Assembly (NCBI GenBank): GCA_039030125.1
Contig: JBCCEV010000052.1
Location: 1-24,533 of the forward strand
Direction: 5' to 3'
DNA length: 24,533 bases
Source: JBCCEV01 sp039030125
GTDB taxonomy: Bacteria > Pseudomonadota > Gammaproteobacteria > Ga0077536
Below are positions 6,596 through 15,218 of the stretch, piece by piece (the stretch's first letter is position 1; every line of letters begins with the position of its first letter). Made by a program: the position numbers and the translations under genes. The notes below the pieces were generated by a model that saw only the letters and a list, made by a program, of their open reading frames with translations, made no database searches and was not told the DNA's origin.

Positions 6596-8043
6596 GTGTG
6601 CGCAACGGGCAGGATTACATTTCAGGTTTGCGGGATTCGCGCGAAGTCTATTATGACGGCGCGCGGGTCAATGATGTCACGACGTTTCCCGCGTTTCAGG
6701 CCTCGGTGCAATCGTTGGCCAAACTCTACGATATGCAACACGAAGACGAGCATCGGGAATTGCTGGTCACCGAAGATAAGGCCCTGGGTTGTGACGTCGG
6801 TCGGGCATTTCAGATCCCAAGGACGCTGAGCGATCTCAAGCTCAAAAGAGAGTCCTACATCGCCTGGGCCCGCTCCAACTGCGGCATGATGGGCCGCAGC
6901 CCTGATTTCCTGAATGCCATGGTCGCCGCGCTCGCCGCCAAGCGATCGTTTTTTGCGGAGGACAACGACGAGCGTGCCGACGCGGTGGTCGGCTACTACG
7001 AGCATGTCGCCAAGAACGATTTGTTTCTAACGCACGCGTTGCTCGATCCACAGCTTGATAAGGGCAAGCTCAGACACGAGCAGTCTGATCCCGGGATCTG
7101 CCTGCGGGTGATTGACGAAAGCAGTGATGGCATTGTGCTACACGGCATCAAGCGCATAGCAACGGCCGCGCCCTACGCCGATGAAATTTTGGTGTGGCCT
7201 TTCCCGCCAACGTTTCAAGCGGGTGAGGAAGACTACGCCAACGTTTTCGCAGTGCCGATGGATACTCCCGGCTTGAAAACCGTGTGCCGGCCTTCTTTTG
7301 CCAATGAGGGTGAGCGCAAAGATTTTCCGCTCTCCAGCCGCTTCGATGAAATGGATGCGACGGTGGTTTTTAATGAAGTACTCGTGCCGTGGGATCGGGT
7401 ATTCATCTATAAACATATTCCGCTGTTGAACCGGATGTATCGCGATAGTCGAATGCGCGAACTCACCGCCCATCAAACCAACGCGCGCCTGGAGGTCAAG
7501 CTCGGGTTCGTTTACGCGGTGATTCAGCGTTTGCTTGAGGCTCAGGGTCTCGCGAGTAAGCCTGAGATGATGCAGATGCTTGGCGAAGCGGCAGTGATGA
7601 TCGAAGTGATCCGCTCCACCACCCGCTCGGCCGAGCTGCAGGCCGAGATCGATCCGGAAAACAACGTGCTTTATCCGGACTTGCCCGCCTTGCAGGCCGG
7701 TCGCGCTTTGGGACCGGTCTACTATCCAGAAATGGTTGATATGGTTCGCCGCGCCAGTGGTGGTGCACTCGTACAACAACCCGTCTCGATGTCGGAATTC
7801 GATGGTCCGTTAGGTAAGGATATTGAAAAGGCCCTGCGCGGGGCTGCCATATCGGGCGTTGATAAAACCCAGCTCCTTAAGATTGCCTGGGATCTCTGCG
7901 GCAGCGAATTTGCCTCACGCCATGTGCTCTACGAAATGAACTACGCGGGTGAGCGTAGCGCACTGCTTGCAGGCATTGAGCGCGAGTATGGGCGCAAGCA
8001 GCATTGGCGGGATTTTCTGGATGAATTTTTGGGGGCGCTGTGA
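6592..8043 (+). CDS. HpaB-family flavin-dependent aromatic hydroxylase
   Basis: This 483-residue protein is homologous to the oxygenase component of 4-hydroxyphenylacetate 3-hydroxylase (HpaB) and PvcC. These class D monooxygenases use FADH2 from a separate reductase to add a hydroxyl ortho to a phenolic group. N-terminal features are RVNDVTTFPAFQASV (25-39) and the segment WARSNCGMMGRSPDF (92-106). The C-terminal domain shows GGALVQQPVSMSEFDGPLG and a helical end. Length is in the family range (about 480-520). It overlaps the LLM gene by ATGA and the hydrolase gene by GTGA. No HpaC-type reductase lies in the window, so reduced flavin must come from elsewhere. Ring hydroxylation feeding ring cleavage is the likely role; the substrate is unknown. 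Confidence 0.9.
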   Translation: MSVRNGQDYISGLRDSREVYYDGARVNDVTTFPAFQASVQSLAKLYDMQHEDEHRELLVTEDKALGCDVGRAFQIPRTLSDLKLKRESYIAWARSNCGMMGRSPDFLNAMVAALAAKRSFFAEDNDERADAVVGYYEHVAKNDLFLTHALLDPQLDKGKLRHEQSDPGICLRVIDESSDGIVLHGIKRIATAAPYADEILVWPFPPTFQAGEEDYANVFAVPMDTPGLKTVCRPSFANEGERKDFPLSSRFDEMDATVVFNEVLVPWDRVFIYKHIPLLNRMYRDSRMRELTAHQTNARLEVKLGFVYAVIQRLLEAQGLASKPEMMQMLGEAAVMIEVIRSTTRSAELQAEIDPENNVLYPDLPALQAGRALGPVYYPEMVDMVRRASGGALVQQPVSMSEFDGPLGKDIEKALRGAAISGVDKTQLLKIAWDLCGSEFASRHVLYEMNYAGERSALLAGIEREYGRKQHWRDFLDEFLGAL

Positions 8044-8921
8044 GTGTGTCTGGTGTGACGGCGGGTAGCTTTTGGGCGGATCTGCGCGGTGCCAGCTTCG
8101 ATCAGGGTTACTTGGACGCAAACGGTTTACGCACTCGCTATTTGCATGCCGGTGATGCCACCAAGCCGCCGCTGCTGTTGCTCCACGGCACCGGCGGTCA
8201 TGCGGAGTGTTACAGCCGTAACCTAGCGGCGCACGGCGAACACTTCGATACCTGGGCGCTTGACATGATCGGGCACGGCTGGACGGACAAGCCGCAATTC
8301 GATTACGAAATCCCTGCCTACGTCGAACATTTGAAAGATTTCATGGATGTCCTCGATGTCGAGGCGGCGGATATTTCTGGCGAATCTTTGGGCGGCTGGG
8401 TGGCGGCGCGTTTTGCCTTGAAATACCCCCAGCGAGTGAAAAGGTTGGTTCTCAACACCACCGGTGGCGCGACGATGATCCCTGAGGTGATGGAGAAAAT
8501 TAAGACCGCCACGCGCGCCGCCGTCCACAACCCGGTGTGGGAGACAGTGAAGGCCCGGCTCGAATGGTTGATGGCCGATCCCGCGACGGTGACCGACGAT
8601 CTCATCGTATGCCGCAAGGCAATCTACGAGCAACCTGGTTTCAAAGAGGCGCTGGAGCGGATACTCGTTTTGCAAGATCCCGAAACGCGACTTCGCAACA
8701 ACCTCGACGACAGTGAGTGGAGCGCGATCGGATCTGAAACCTTGGTGATCTGGACGAGCCACGATCCAACGGCGGCGGATACCGTTGGCCGCAAGATTGC
8801 TCAACTGATCCCCAACGCGCAATTTCAACTCATGGACGGCTGCGGGCACTGGCCGCAATTCGAAGACCCCGCGACCTTCAACGCGCTGCATTTGAAGTTC
8901 CTGAGGGACGGTCACGGTTAA
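8040..8921 (+). CDS. Alpha/beta hydrolase, meta-cleavage-product-hydrolase-like
   Basis: This 293-residue alpha/beta hydrolase has a complete catalytic triad by position: Ser116 in GESLGG (114-119), Asp242 (HDPTA) and His270 (GCGHWPQFEDP). The oxyanion-hole region is LLLLHGTGGHAECY (45-58). The overall pattern resembles carbon-carbon hydrolases that split ring-fission products (BphD, HsaD and related enzymes), but many ester hydrolases look alike. The start is GTG at 8040, overlapping the HpaB-like stop as GTGA; this is the best coupled start and the N-terminus is otherwise open. Its place after two monooxygenases suggests it acts on an oxidised product, either an ester from a Baeyer-Villiger step or a ring-fission product. 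That role is inference. Confidence 0.88.
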   Translation: MSVSGVTAGSFWADLRGASFDQGYLDANGLRTRYLHAGDATKPPLLLLHGTGGHAECYSRNLAAHGEHFDTWALDMIGHGWTDKPQFDYEIPAYVEHLKDFMDVLDVEAADISGESLGGWVAARFALKYPQRVKRLVLNTTGGATMIPEVMEKIKTATRAAVHNPVWETVKARLEWLMADPATVTDDLIVCRKAIYEQPGFKEALERILVLQDPETRLRNNLDDSEWSAIGSETLVIWTSHDPTAADTVGRKIAQLIPNAQFQLMDGCGHWPQFEDPATFNALHLKFLRDGHG

Positions 8922-8946
8922 CCGTTAAGATCTAAGCGCGTGCCTC

Positions 8947-8962
8947 GGGCGTAGCAACGCCC
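8947..8962 (+). promoter_or_regulatory. 6-bp hairpin touching the SDR start codon
   Basis: GGGCGT (8947-8952), a four-base loop AGCA, and ACGCCC (8957-8962) make a perfect 16-base hairpin whose last base touches the ATG at 8963. No Shine-Dalgarno sequence is visible, and its normal place is taken up by the stem. In mRNA this should hinder ribosome entry unless upstream translation opens it. It is too short and lacks a T tract, so it is not a terminator. Function is inferred from position only. Confidence 0.35.
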
Positions 8963-9928
8963 ATGCATATATTCCTAACCGGCGGTTCGGGATTCGTCGG
9001 CGCCCGGCTCATCGAAGACTTGCGATCGCAGGGTCACCAGATCACGGCGCTCGCTCGCTCGGAGGCCGCGGCCAAGAAAGTGACCGAGCGTGGCGCGATT
9101 TGTTGCCCTGGCGATTTGACCACGCTAGCGCAGGCCGGGAACCAACTTTCAGCCGTTGATGCCATTGTGCATGTCGCCGGCAGCGTGGAATTCTGGGGCC
9201 ACGATGACCAGATGAGAGCAGCAAACCTTGAAGGCACGCTAGCCTTGGCTGACTTTGCAGTGCAACAACGGATCAGCACGTTTATTCATATCGGGGCCGC
9301 CGCATCGATTTCCACCGGTGGTGTCATCGATAATCAGGCGACTGGCGATTGGCCCGCCGGTGAGATCTTCGGGGTTTATGCCAAAACCAAACATGATGCC
9401 GAGCGCGAACTGCTCAGCGGCAAGTATTACGCGCTGCGCAGGGTGGTATTGCGGCCCCCCGCCATTTGGGGCGATGACGATCCTCATTTGTTGCCGGAAA
9501 TCCTAAAAGCAATAAGACGACGACAATTCGTGTGGGTCGAGCGTGGTGGCTATACCTACGATGTCTGCCATGTGAACAACGTCTGCGAGGCGGTAGCGTG
9601 CGCCCTAGAGCGCTCGCAGGCCCATGGGATCTACTTCATTCGAGATAACGAGCGCACGACATTTCGGACCTTCATCGAGCAACTGCTCGACACCCAACAA
9701 GTCAAACCGCCAAGCATCAGTCTTTCGCGGCAAAATGCTTGGCGGGCGGCATCATTGATGGAGGCGTTGTGGCGATTTCTGCATTTGCCGGGGCAACCCC
9801 CGATCACGCGAACATTATTGGCGCTTATCGGGGACCGGATCGAAATAGATGATTCACGAGCACGAGAGGAGCTTGGTTATGGCGCTCAAACGAGCCGCGA
9901 AACCGCGTTGGCGGCACTATCAACATAG
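8963..9928 (+). CDS. NAD(P)-dependent extended SDR (epimerase/dehydratase family)
   Basis: This 321-residue extended short-chain dehydrogenase has its Rossmann nucleotide-binding motif at GGSGFVG (7-13) and active-site Tyr139 and Lys143 in YAKTK. The segment VHVAGSVEFWG and the late DVCHVNNVCEA fit the 3-beta-hydroxysteroid dehydrogenase/epimerase group. Such enzymes oxidise alcohols or reduce carbonyls; the substrate here is unknown. It lies 41 bases after the hydrolase and has no visible ribosome binding site, because a hairpin ends exactly at its ATG. Its 3' end overlaps the next coding region by 50 bases in another frame. It is probably the fourth gene of the operon starting at 5315. Confidence 0.88.
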   Translation: MHIFLTGGSGFVGARLIEDLRSQGHQITALARSEAAAKKVTERGAICCPGDLTTLAQAGNQLSAVDAIVHVAGSVEFWGHDDQMRAANLEGTLALADFAVQQRISTFIHIGAAASISTGGVIDNQATGDWPAGEIFGVYAKTKHDAERELLSGKYYALRRVVLRPPAIWGDDDPHLLPEILKAIRRRQFVWVERGGYTYDVCHVNNVCEAVACALERSQAHGIYFIRDNERTTFRTFIEQLLDTQQVKPPSISLSRQNAWRAASLMEALWRFLHLPGQPPITRTLLALIGDRIEIDDSRAREELGYGAQTSRETALAALST

Positions 9929-10337
9929 CGTGCTGTGCGCGCTCGCCCTTGCCACAGGGTCCGCGTGGGGCGAGTCGTTAACGATCAATCTCGCCAACGT
10001 AGCCTCCTCGAAGGGCAACGTGATGGTCCGGGTGTTCGCCGATCCCGATGCGTTCCCGATGAAGCCTGAGCAACAGCTCATCAGCCAAATTGTTCCGGCC
10101 GACAAGGGCGAGATGCAAATCAGTTTCCGCGCTTTGGCGCCGGGGACCTATGCCGTCGCGGTCGCCCACGACGAGAACGGTAATGGTGAGCTTGATTTCA
10201 ACTTCATTGGGATCCCCAAAGAGCCCTACGGTTTCTCCAACAATGCCAAAGGAACGATGGGGCCGCCAAAGTTCTCCAAGGCACAGTTCGCACACGGCAA
10301 CGCGCCGACTGAAATCTCCATCACCATGAAAAACTAA
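9879..10337 (+). CDS. DUF2141 exported protein
   Basis: This 152-residue protein has an N-terminal Sec signal (basic start, hydrophobic core LCALALATGSAWG, cleavage probably before ESLTI). The mature part is a single DUF2141 domain with the family signatures VAVAHDENGNGELDFNF and GIPKEPYGFSNN. The function of the family is unknown; it is predicted to be a periplasmic beta-sandwich. I chose ATG 9879 over ATG 9849 because GAGAGGAG lies 8-10 bases before it and it gives a normal signal peptide. This still leaves the start 50 bases inside the SDR gene, in a different frame, so translation is probably coupled. Confidence 0.88.
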   Translation: MALKRAAKPRWRHYQHSVLCALALATGSAWGESLTINLANVASSKGNVMVRVFADPDAFPMKPEQQLISQIVPADKGEMQISFRALAPGTYAVAVAHDENGNGELDFNFIGIPKEPYGFSNNAKGTMGPPKFSKAQFAHGNAPTEISITMKN

Positions 10338-10365
10338 CCCGGATAGCTGTGCGCTAGGCCGCATT

Positions 10366-10393
10366 TTGCAGCGCGCTTATGCGGTGAGATAAT
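10366..10393 (+). promoter_or_regulatory. Candidate sigma-70 promoter for the amidohydrolase
   Basis: TTGCAG (10366-10371) and GATAAT (10388-10393) are separated by 16 bases, about 35 bases before the ATG at 10429. AAGGA lies at a good distance from that ATG. The match to consensus is fair, with four of six and five of six bases. This 91-base gap is the first break in the plus-strand run since 8962, which supports a new transcription start here. Confidence 0.4.
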
Positions 10394-10428
10394 AATGAAT
10401 TGCGCTGTGAAGAATTAAGGAACGCAAA

Positions 10429-12156
10429 ATGGCTGAGTTCGATAAAGTCATTAAGGGTGGCATGGTGATCGATGGGTCACGCACGCCACGCTACAAGGGG
10501 GATATTGCGATCAAGGACGGCGTGATCGCCGAAATTGGCCATATTGAAGCGAATCGGGCCGAGGAAGTCTTGGATGCTGACGGCCTTGTTGTGGCCCCTG
10601 GCTTCGTCGATTTGCACACTCATTACGACGCCCAGCTTTTCTGGGACCCCTACTGCACGATTTCCGGTTGGCACGGTATCACCACCGTGGTGATCGGCAA
10701 CTGCGGTTTTGGTTTCGCGCCGGTTGCGCCAGAAGCGCGCGAGCGCGCCATGCTCACCATGACCCGCGTCGAGGCGATCCCGCTTGCCTCGATGAAAGAG
10801 GGTATGCCTTGGGATTGGGAAACCTTCCCTGAATTTCTCGATAGCGTCGAGCGGGCTCCCAAGGCCATGAATATTGTTCCCTACGTTCCGATCAGCCCTA
10901 TCATGGTTTCAGTAATGGGCTTAGAGGACGCAAAGGCGGGGCGTAAACCCACCGATGATGAGCACGCTCAAATGTGCCGTATCCTCGAAGAATCCCTAGA
11001 CGCCGGCGGTTGCGGTTGGTCAACCCAACGCTTACCTCCGTCGGGTCCAGCCGGCGCGCAGTTAGATTATGACGGCACCGCGATGCCGACCGACGTGATG
11101 CACAACGACACCTGTCTCGAATTCGCCAAGGTGTTGCGCAAACGGAACGCCGGACACATGCAAACCACGATGGTGTCGGGTAATCCCAAAGCGGATCAGG
11201 CCCACATGGCCGAACTCGCCGAGGTGAGCGGGCGTCCTTTGGTGTTCAACGTGGTCCAGGCGCAAGACGGCATGCCCAACGTGCACCGTAAAGTGATGGC
11301 CTGGCTTGATCGCTGTAGAGAGAGTGGGATCCGTGTTTATGGACAAGGCATGACGACCGACGCCGGCTACGCGTTCACCTTCGAAGATTGGAATTTGTTT
11401 GACGAGTGCCCCGCCTGGCGCGAGGCCACGGTCGGTACACGCGAAGAACGTTTGGCTAAACTCAGCGATCCCGAGCGTCGCCCGGCGCTGCGTGCGCAGG
11501 TGCCAGCCTTTGTCTTAGGTCCGTTTGAAGAGATTGTGGTCACCGGGCCGGTAAGTGATGAAAATCAGCAATGGCTTGATCACACGATTGGTTTGGTTGC
11601 CGAGAAGACCGGTAAACATATGGTTGATGCGATGCTCGATATCGTCGTGGCCGACAAATTGGAAACCGAATTCTTTTCGATGCCGCCCAACACGCGCCTC
11701 GATCTGCTCAAGGAAATCGTTGATAACCCTTATGTGCTGTTTGGTGTGTCCGATGGCGGCGCGCATACAAAATTCCTGACCGCGGGTCGCTATCCCACAG
11801 AAACGCTCACCAAGATCGTGCGTGAGCATCAGATGCTAAGCCTCGAAGACGCTCACTGGCGCTTGTCGGCGTTGCCGGCGCAGCTCGCTGGCTGCACCGA
11901 CCGCGGTGCGATAAAGGTTGGCGCGCCCGCCGATATGGTGGTCTATGACTTCGAAAACCTGGAAATTCTGCCCCCTGAGGTGGTTCACGATCTGCCCGGC
12001 AACGAGTGGCGCCGGATTCAAAAGGCCAAAGGGTACCGTTACGTCTTGATTAACGGTGAGATCACCATCAAGGACGATGAGCAAACGAACACCTTCTCCG
12101 GTGAGTTACTCCGCCACGGCGTCGGCAAGCGCACGCAGCGCCAAGCCGCCGCGTAG
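10429..12156 (+). CDS. N-acyl-D-amino-acid deacylase-like amidohydrolase
   Basis: This 575-residue protein of the amidohydrolase superfamily belongs to the D-aminoacylase group. The N-terminal beta-sandwich is followed by the metal motif GFVDLHTHYDAQ with His63 and His65. The group-typical cysteine is in GNCGFGFAP (Cys92). The late metal-site aspartate is Asp442 in SDGGAH, with His446 near it. The C-terminal end (APADMVVYDFENL) is the usual sandwich return. True D-aminoacylases are about 480-500 residues; this longer form is common near catabolic genes, and its substrate is generally unknown. It could release an amine from an N-acyl or cyclic amide substrate, which would suit a pathway that ends in 2-aminophenol-type cleavage, but that link is speculative. 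Confidence 0.88.
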   Translation: MAEFDKVIKGGMVIDGSRTPRYKGDIAIKDGVIAEIGHIEANRAEEVLDADGLVVAPGFVDLHTHYDAQLFWDPYCTISGWHGITTVVIGNCGFGFAPVAPEARERAMLTMTRVEAIPLASMKEGMPWDWETFPEFLDSVERAPKAMNIVPYVPISPIMVSVMGLEDAKAGRKPTDDEHAQMCRILEESLDAGGCGWSTQRLPPSGPAGAQLDYDGTAMPTDVMHNDTCLEFAKVLRKRNAGHMQTTMVSGNPKADQAHMAELAEVSGRPLVFNVVQAQDGMPNVHRKVMAWLDRCRESGIRVYGQGMTTDAGYAFTFEDWNLFDECPAWREATVGTREERLAKLSDPERRPALRAQVPAFVLGPFEEIVVTGPVSDENQQWLDHTIGLVAEKTGKHMVDAMLDIVVADKLETEFFSMPPNTRLDLLKEIVDNPYVLFGVSDGGAHTKFLTAGRYPTETLTKIVREHQMLSLEDAHWRLSALPAQLAGCTDRGAIKVGAPADMVVYDFENLEILPPEVVHDLPGNEWRRIQKAKGYRYVLINGEITIKDDEQTNTFSGELLRHGVGKRTQRQAAA

Positions 12157-12418
12157 GTTGTCCGGCCGCGCCGCCGAAAAGCCGGCTCGAATTTCTCTAA
12201 GCGCTACCGCCCCGCCGGTTCAGCCGCCGCCTTGGTGTTACACGAGTGCGGTCGCGCCGGGCTGAGAGCGATGCTGGGTCCGGCCTGGGGTGATTTGGCG
12301 GCCCTCGCGCTCGCAGCGATCGGACGCGCCGGGCGCACGCGCCAGCTCAGCCCGCGTGCCAATGGTCTCGCTATGGTTATATCAGCGCGCTACCCTGAGC
12401 GTCGTGGAGGGCATAACG

Positions 12419-15139
12419 ATGAAACGCTGGTTCGTCTTTTGGATGCTTTGCCTCTTGTGCAAAGTGGCGTTCGCCGCTGAAAGCTTTACCGGCGAGCACT
12501 ATCTCACGGGCACATCGAGCGATGATCCCCTGAATATCTGCCGTGACCATCTCCAATCGACGCGTAACGATAAAGGTTTGGCCGCGCCGGATATCGCCGA
12601 CCTCGCTATCTCAAACCGCTACGTCGATAAGCACAGCGGGGTTACCCATCTTTATTTCCGACAACGCCTCGGTGGGATAGACATTGAAGGCGCAAGCTAC
12701 TCAGCATCGGTCGATACGCAAGGACGGCTGATCACTGAGGGCGATCGTCTCAAACGCGGCTTGCCCGCCAACGCGCTCGCCGCTACCGCGGCGCGGCTGT
12801 CCGCCGCCGAGGCAATCAGCTCCGCGGCCGCGCATTTACAACTCTCGCAAAGCGCCGCGATTACGACGTTGACGGCGCCTGCTGGGATCGAGCGGCGCGG
12901 TGTCTATCGAGCGCCCGATATTTCTCGCAACGATATCCCGGCGAAGCTCGCCTACGTTCAGAGGGGCGATGCGTTTCTTTTGGCTTGGAATCTCGTGATC
13001 CGCACCCCCGATGGCCGGGATTGGTGGGATATGTATGTCGATGCCGAAAGCGGCGCGGTGTTGCGGAAAATAAACTGGATGGTTCGCGATTCCTATAACG
13101 TTGTACCGCTTCCGTTCGAGAGTCCGAGTGAGTCACCTCGCTTGGTGGTACTCAATGCCGCCACCGCGACGGCGTCGCCATTCGGTTGGCACGATACCAA
13201 CGGCATCGCGGGCGCGGAATTCACCGACACGCGCGGCAACAACGTCGAGGCGCAGGAGGATAGCGATGCGAATGACACCGGCGGCGCGCGGCCCGATGGT
13301 GGGCCGTCGTTGATTTTCAATCCACCGTTGAATCCGCAGTTGCAGCCTAGCGCAAATCAAGACGCGGCGACCGCCAATCTGTTTTATTGGAATAACATCT
13401 TGCACGACGTGCTCTACGAATATGGGTTTGACGAGGCGGCAGGAAACTTTCAGACGAACAATTATGGCAACGGCGGCGCCGGCAGCGATCCGGTATTCGC
13501 CGATTCGCAGGATGGCTCTAGCTTGAACAACGCGCAGTTTGGGACGCCGCCGGATGGTTTTGCCGGGGTGATGGAGATGTTTCTGTTCAGCCCGTCCACG
13601 GTGCCATCCTTGACGGTGAGCGCCCCAGCCGGAATTGCCGGCGCTTATGCAGCCAGTGATGGCGCCTTTGGCGCCTGGACTGATGGCCTCGCGGGTAGTG
13701 TCGTGCAGGCTTTGGACCCAGCGGATGGTGCTGGTCCAACGACCACGGACGGTTGCTCGGCGCTGACCAATGCGGGCGCGATTGCCGGCAATATCGCGCT
13801 CGTCGATCGCGGCACCTGTACCTTTGTGACAAAAACAGCCAACGTCCAGGCCGCGGGCGCGGTGGCGATCATCATCGTGAATAATGCGGGTGACGCGTTG
13901 GTTAACATGGCTGGCCAAGATCCAACGCTAAGCATTCCCCCGGTATTTATCGGCCAGAGCGATGGCAATACCATCAAGGCGCAGCTTGGCACCGGGGTTG
14001 TCGCTTCAGTGGTTGCCGGCGAAACGCGTGATGCGTCATTCGATAACGGCATTATCGCGCACGAGTACGGACACGGTCTGAGTACGCGCTTAACGGGCGG
14101 TCCGGCTAATGTCGGTTGCCTGTCAACAACTCAACCGCGCGGCATGGGCGAGGGCTGGAGCGATTGGCTGGGTTTAATGATGGTCGCCAAGGCCAGTGAC
14201 AGCGCAATCGTTTCCAAACCGATCGGAACCTATGCCTTGGGGCAAAGTATTTCCAGCGCGGGGATCCGTAACTTCCCTTACAACCGCGATCTAGGGGTGA
14301 ACCCGCTGACCTTTGTTGACATCAACATTCTCAACCAACCGCATGGGATTGGCGAGGTCTGGGCCGCCGCGCTTTGGGATCTCTATTGGAATCTGGTCGA
14401 TGAATACGGGTTTGATTCGGATCTTTACAGCGGTACCGGGGGCAATAATTTATTGATGCAGTTGGTAATCGACGCGATGAAGCTGCAGCCCTGTAGTCCG
14501 ACTTTTTTGCAGGCACGTGATGCCTTGCTCAGTGCCGACCTGGCGACCAACAGCGGCGCTAACCAATGTCTGATCTGGGAAGCATTCGCGCGCCGCGGTA
14601 TCGGCTTAAGCGCGACCTCGCCGGCCAACTCCGATCTTCTTGGCGTCGCGGAGGCCTTCGATGAACCGGCCTCTTGCGCGATTGAGTGCGGTAATGGCAC
14701 GCAAGAAGCCGGTGAGCAATGCGATGACGGCAACACGGTCTTCTTTGATGGCTGCGCGGGTAATTGCCGAGTGGAAAGCCAACTCGCGGATATTGAGGGG
14801 ACCGCCAGTGGCGGCAACATTACGCTTGTGATCGACGGTGTCGCGGTTAACGTGACCACGTCTCCCGGCGACACCCCTGGTCAAGTCGCTACGGCAATTG
14901 CGGCGGCGATTAACGCAAGTACCACGCTCGATGCGCTCTATGGCGGCGCGGCGGCCCAAGGTGGCGGCGTCGCGTATGCCGGAAACTTGGATTCCATCAC
15001 GATAAACGACGCCGGCTTGTCTTTGGTGGAAGCGGCCGCCAACGCGGCTCAACAGATCCCGATACAGTGGCTGGCGCTGCTGCTCGGTGCGGTGTTCCTG
15101 ACTTTGGTCGGGGCATCTAAGATCGCCCGACACGTTTAG
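12419..15139 (+). CDS. Secreted M36 (fungalysin-type) metallopeptidase with PA domain and C-terminal anchor
   Basis: This is a 906-residue extracellular zinc peptidase. I chose ATG 12419, not the upstream ATG 12290, because GGAGG lies just before it and a clear signal peptide follows (about 1-20, ending VAFA). In order: an FTP/PepSY-like propeptide (about 30-220); the M36 domain with HEYGH (548-552) and third ligand Glu578 in GEGWSDW; a protease-associated domain inserted before the zinc site (about 440-535, with LVDRGTCTFVTKTANVQAAG); a DUF4215 cysteine-rich repeat from Cys757 (CGNGTQEAGEQCDDGN); a small GGNITLVIDGVAV beta domain; and a C-terminal hydrophobic helix with basic end (IPIQWLALLLGAVF...KIARHV) resembling bacterial CTERM sorting tails. 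It probably degrades extracellular protein. The 262 bases upstream (12157-12418) hold no gene I can support. Confidence 0.92.
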   Translation: MKRWFVFWMLCLLCKVAFAAESFTGEHYLTGTSSDDPLNICRDHLQSTRNDKGLAAPDIADLAISNRYVDKHSGVTHLYFRQRLGGIDIEGASYSASVDTQGRLITEGDRLKRGLPANALAATAARLSAAEAISSAAAHLQLSQSAAITTLTAPAGIERRGVYRAPDISRNDIPAKLAYVQRGDAFLLAWNLVIRTPDGRDWWDMYVDAESGAVLRKINWMVRDSYNVVPLPFESPSESPRLVVLNAATATASPFGWHDTNGIAGAEFTDTRGNNVEAQEDSDANDTGGARPDGGPSLIFNPPLNPQLQPSANQDAATANLFYWNNILHDVLYEYGFDEAAGNFQTNNYGNGGAGSDPVFADSQDGSSLNNAQFGTPPDGFAGVMEMFLFSPSTVPSLTVSAPAGIAGAYAASDGAFGAWTDGLAGSVVQALDPADGAGPTTTDGCSALTNAGAIAGNIALVDRGTCTFVTKTANVQAAGAVAIIIVNNAGDALVNMAGQDPTLSIPPVFIGQSDGNTIKAQLGTGVVASVVAGETRDASFDNGIIAHEYGHGLSTRLTGGPANVGCLSTTQPRGMGEGWSDWLGLMMVAKASDSAIVSKPIGTYALGQSISSAGIRNFPYNRDLGVNPLTFVDINILNQPHGIGEVWAAALWDLYWNLVDEYGFDSDLYSGTGGNNLLMQLVIDAMKLQPCSPTFLQARDALLSADLATNSGANQCLIWEAFARRGIGLSATSPANSDLLGVAEAFDEPASCAIECGNGTQEAGEQCDDGNTVFFDGCAGNCRVESQLADIEGTASGGNITLVIDGVAVNVTTSPGDTPGQVATAIAAAINASTTLDALYGGAAAQGGGVAYAGNLDSITINDAGLSLVEAAANAAQQIPIQWLALLLGAVFLTLVGASKIARHV

Positions 15140-15218
15140 CAACACAGATCCCCCCCTGCCATTGTGGGGCCGCGGCGTGCCCGCTAGCATGATCGAAAGA
15201 GCCTAGAGAGATCTCCCC

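Noticed and set aside
7138..7779. Long open frame on the minus strand inside the HpaB-like gene
   Set aside because: The translation is rich in His and Arg with no recognisable motif, as expected from the reverse of a GC-rich coding region.
12157..12418. Possible small gene between the amidohydrolase and the M36 peptidase
   Set aside because: Open frames here are arginine-rich and alanine-rich without a ribosome binding site or recognisable motif, and run into the peptidase gene in the wrong frame.
13133..13918. Long open frame on the minus strand inside the M36 peptidase gene
   Set aside because: It is low-complexity, arginine-rich and has no domain; the plus strand encodes clear PA and M36 domains over the same bases.
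15150..15170. C-rich and G-rich runs after the M36 gene as a terminator
   Set aside because: Only four pairs can form and no T tract follows, so there is no convincing terminator.
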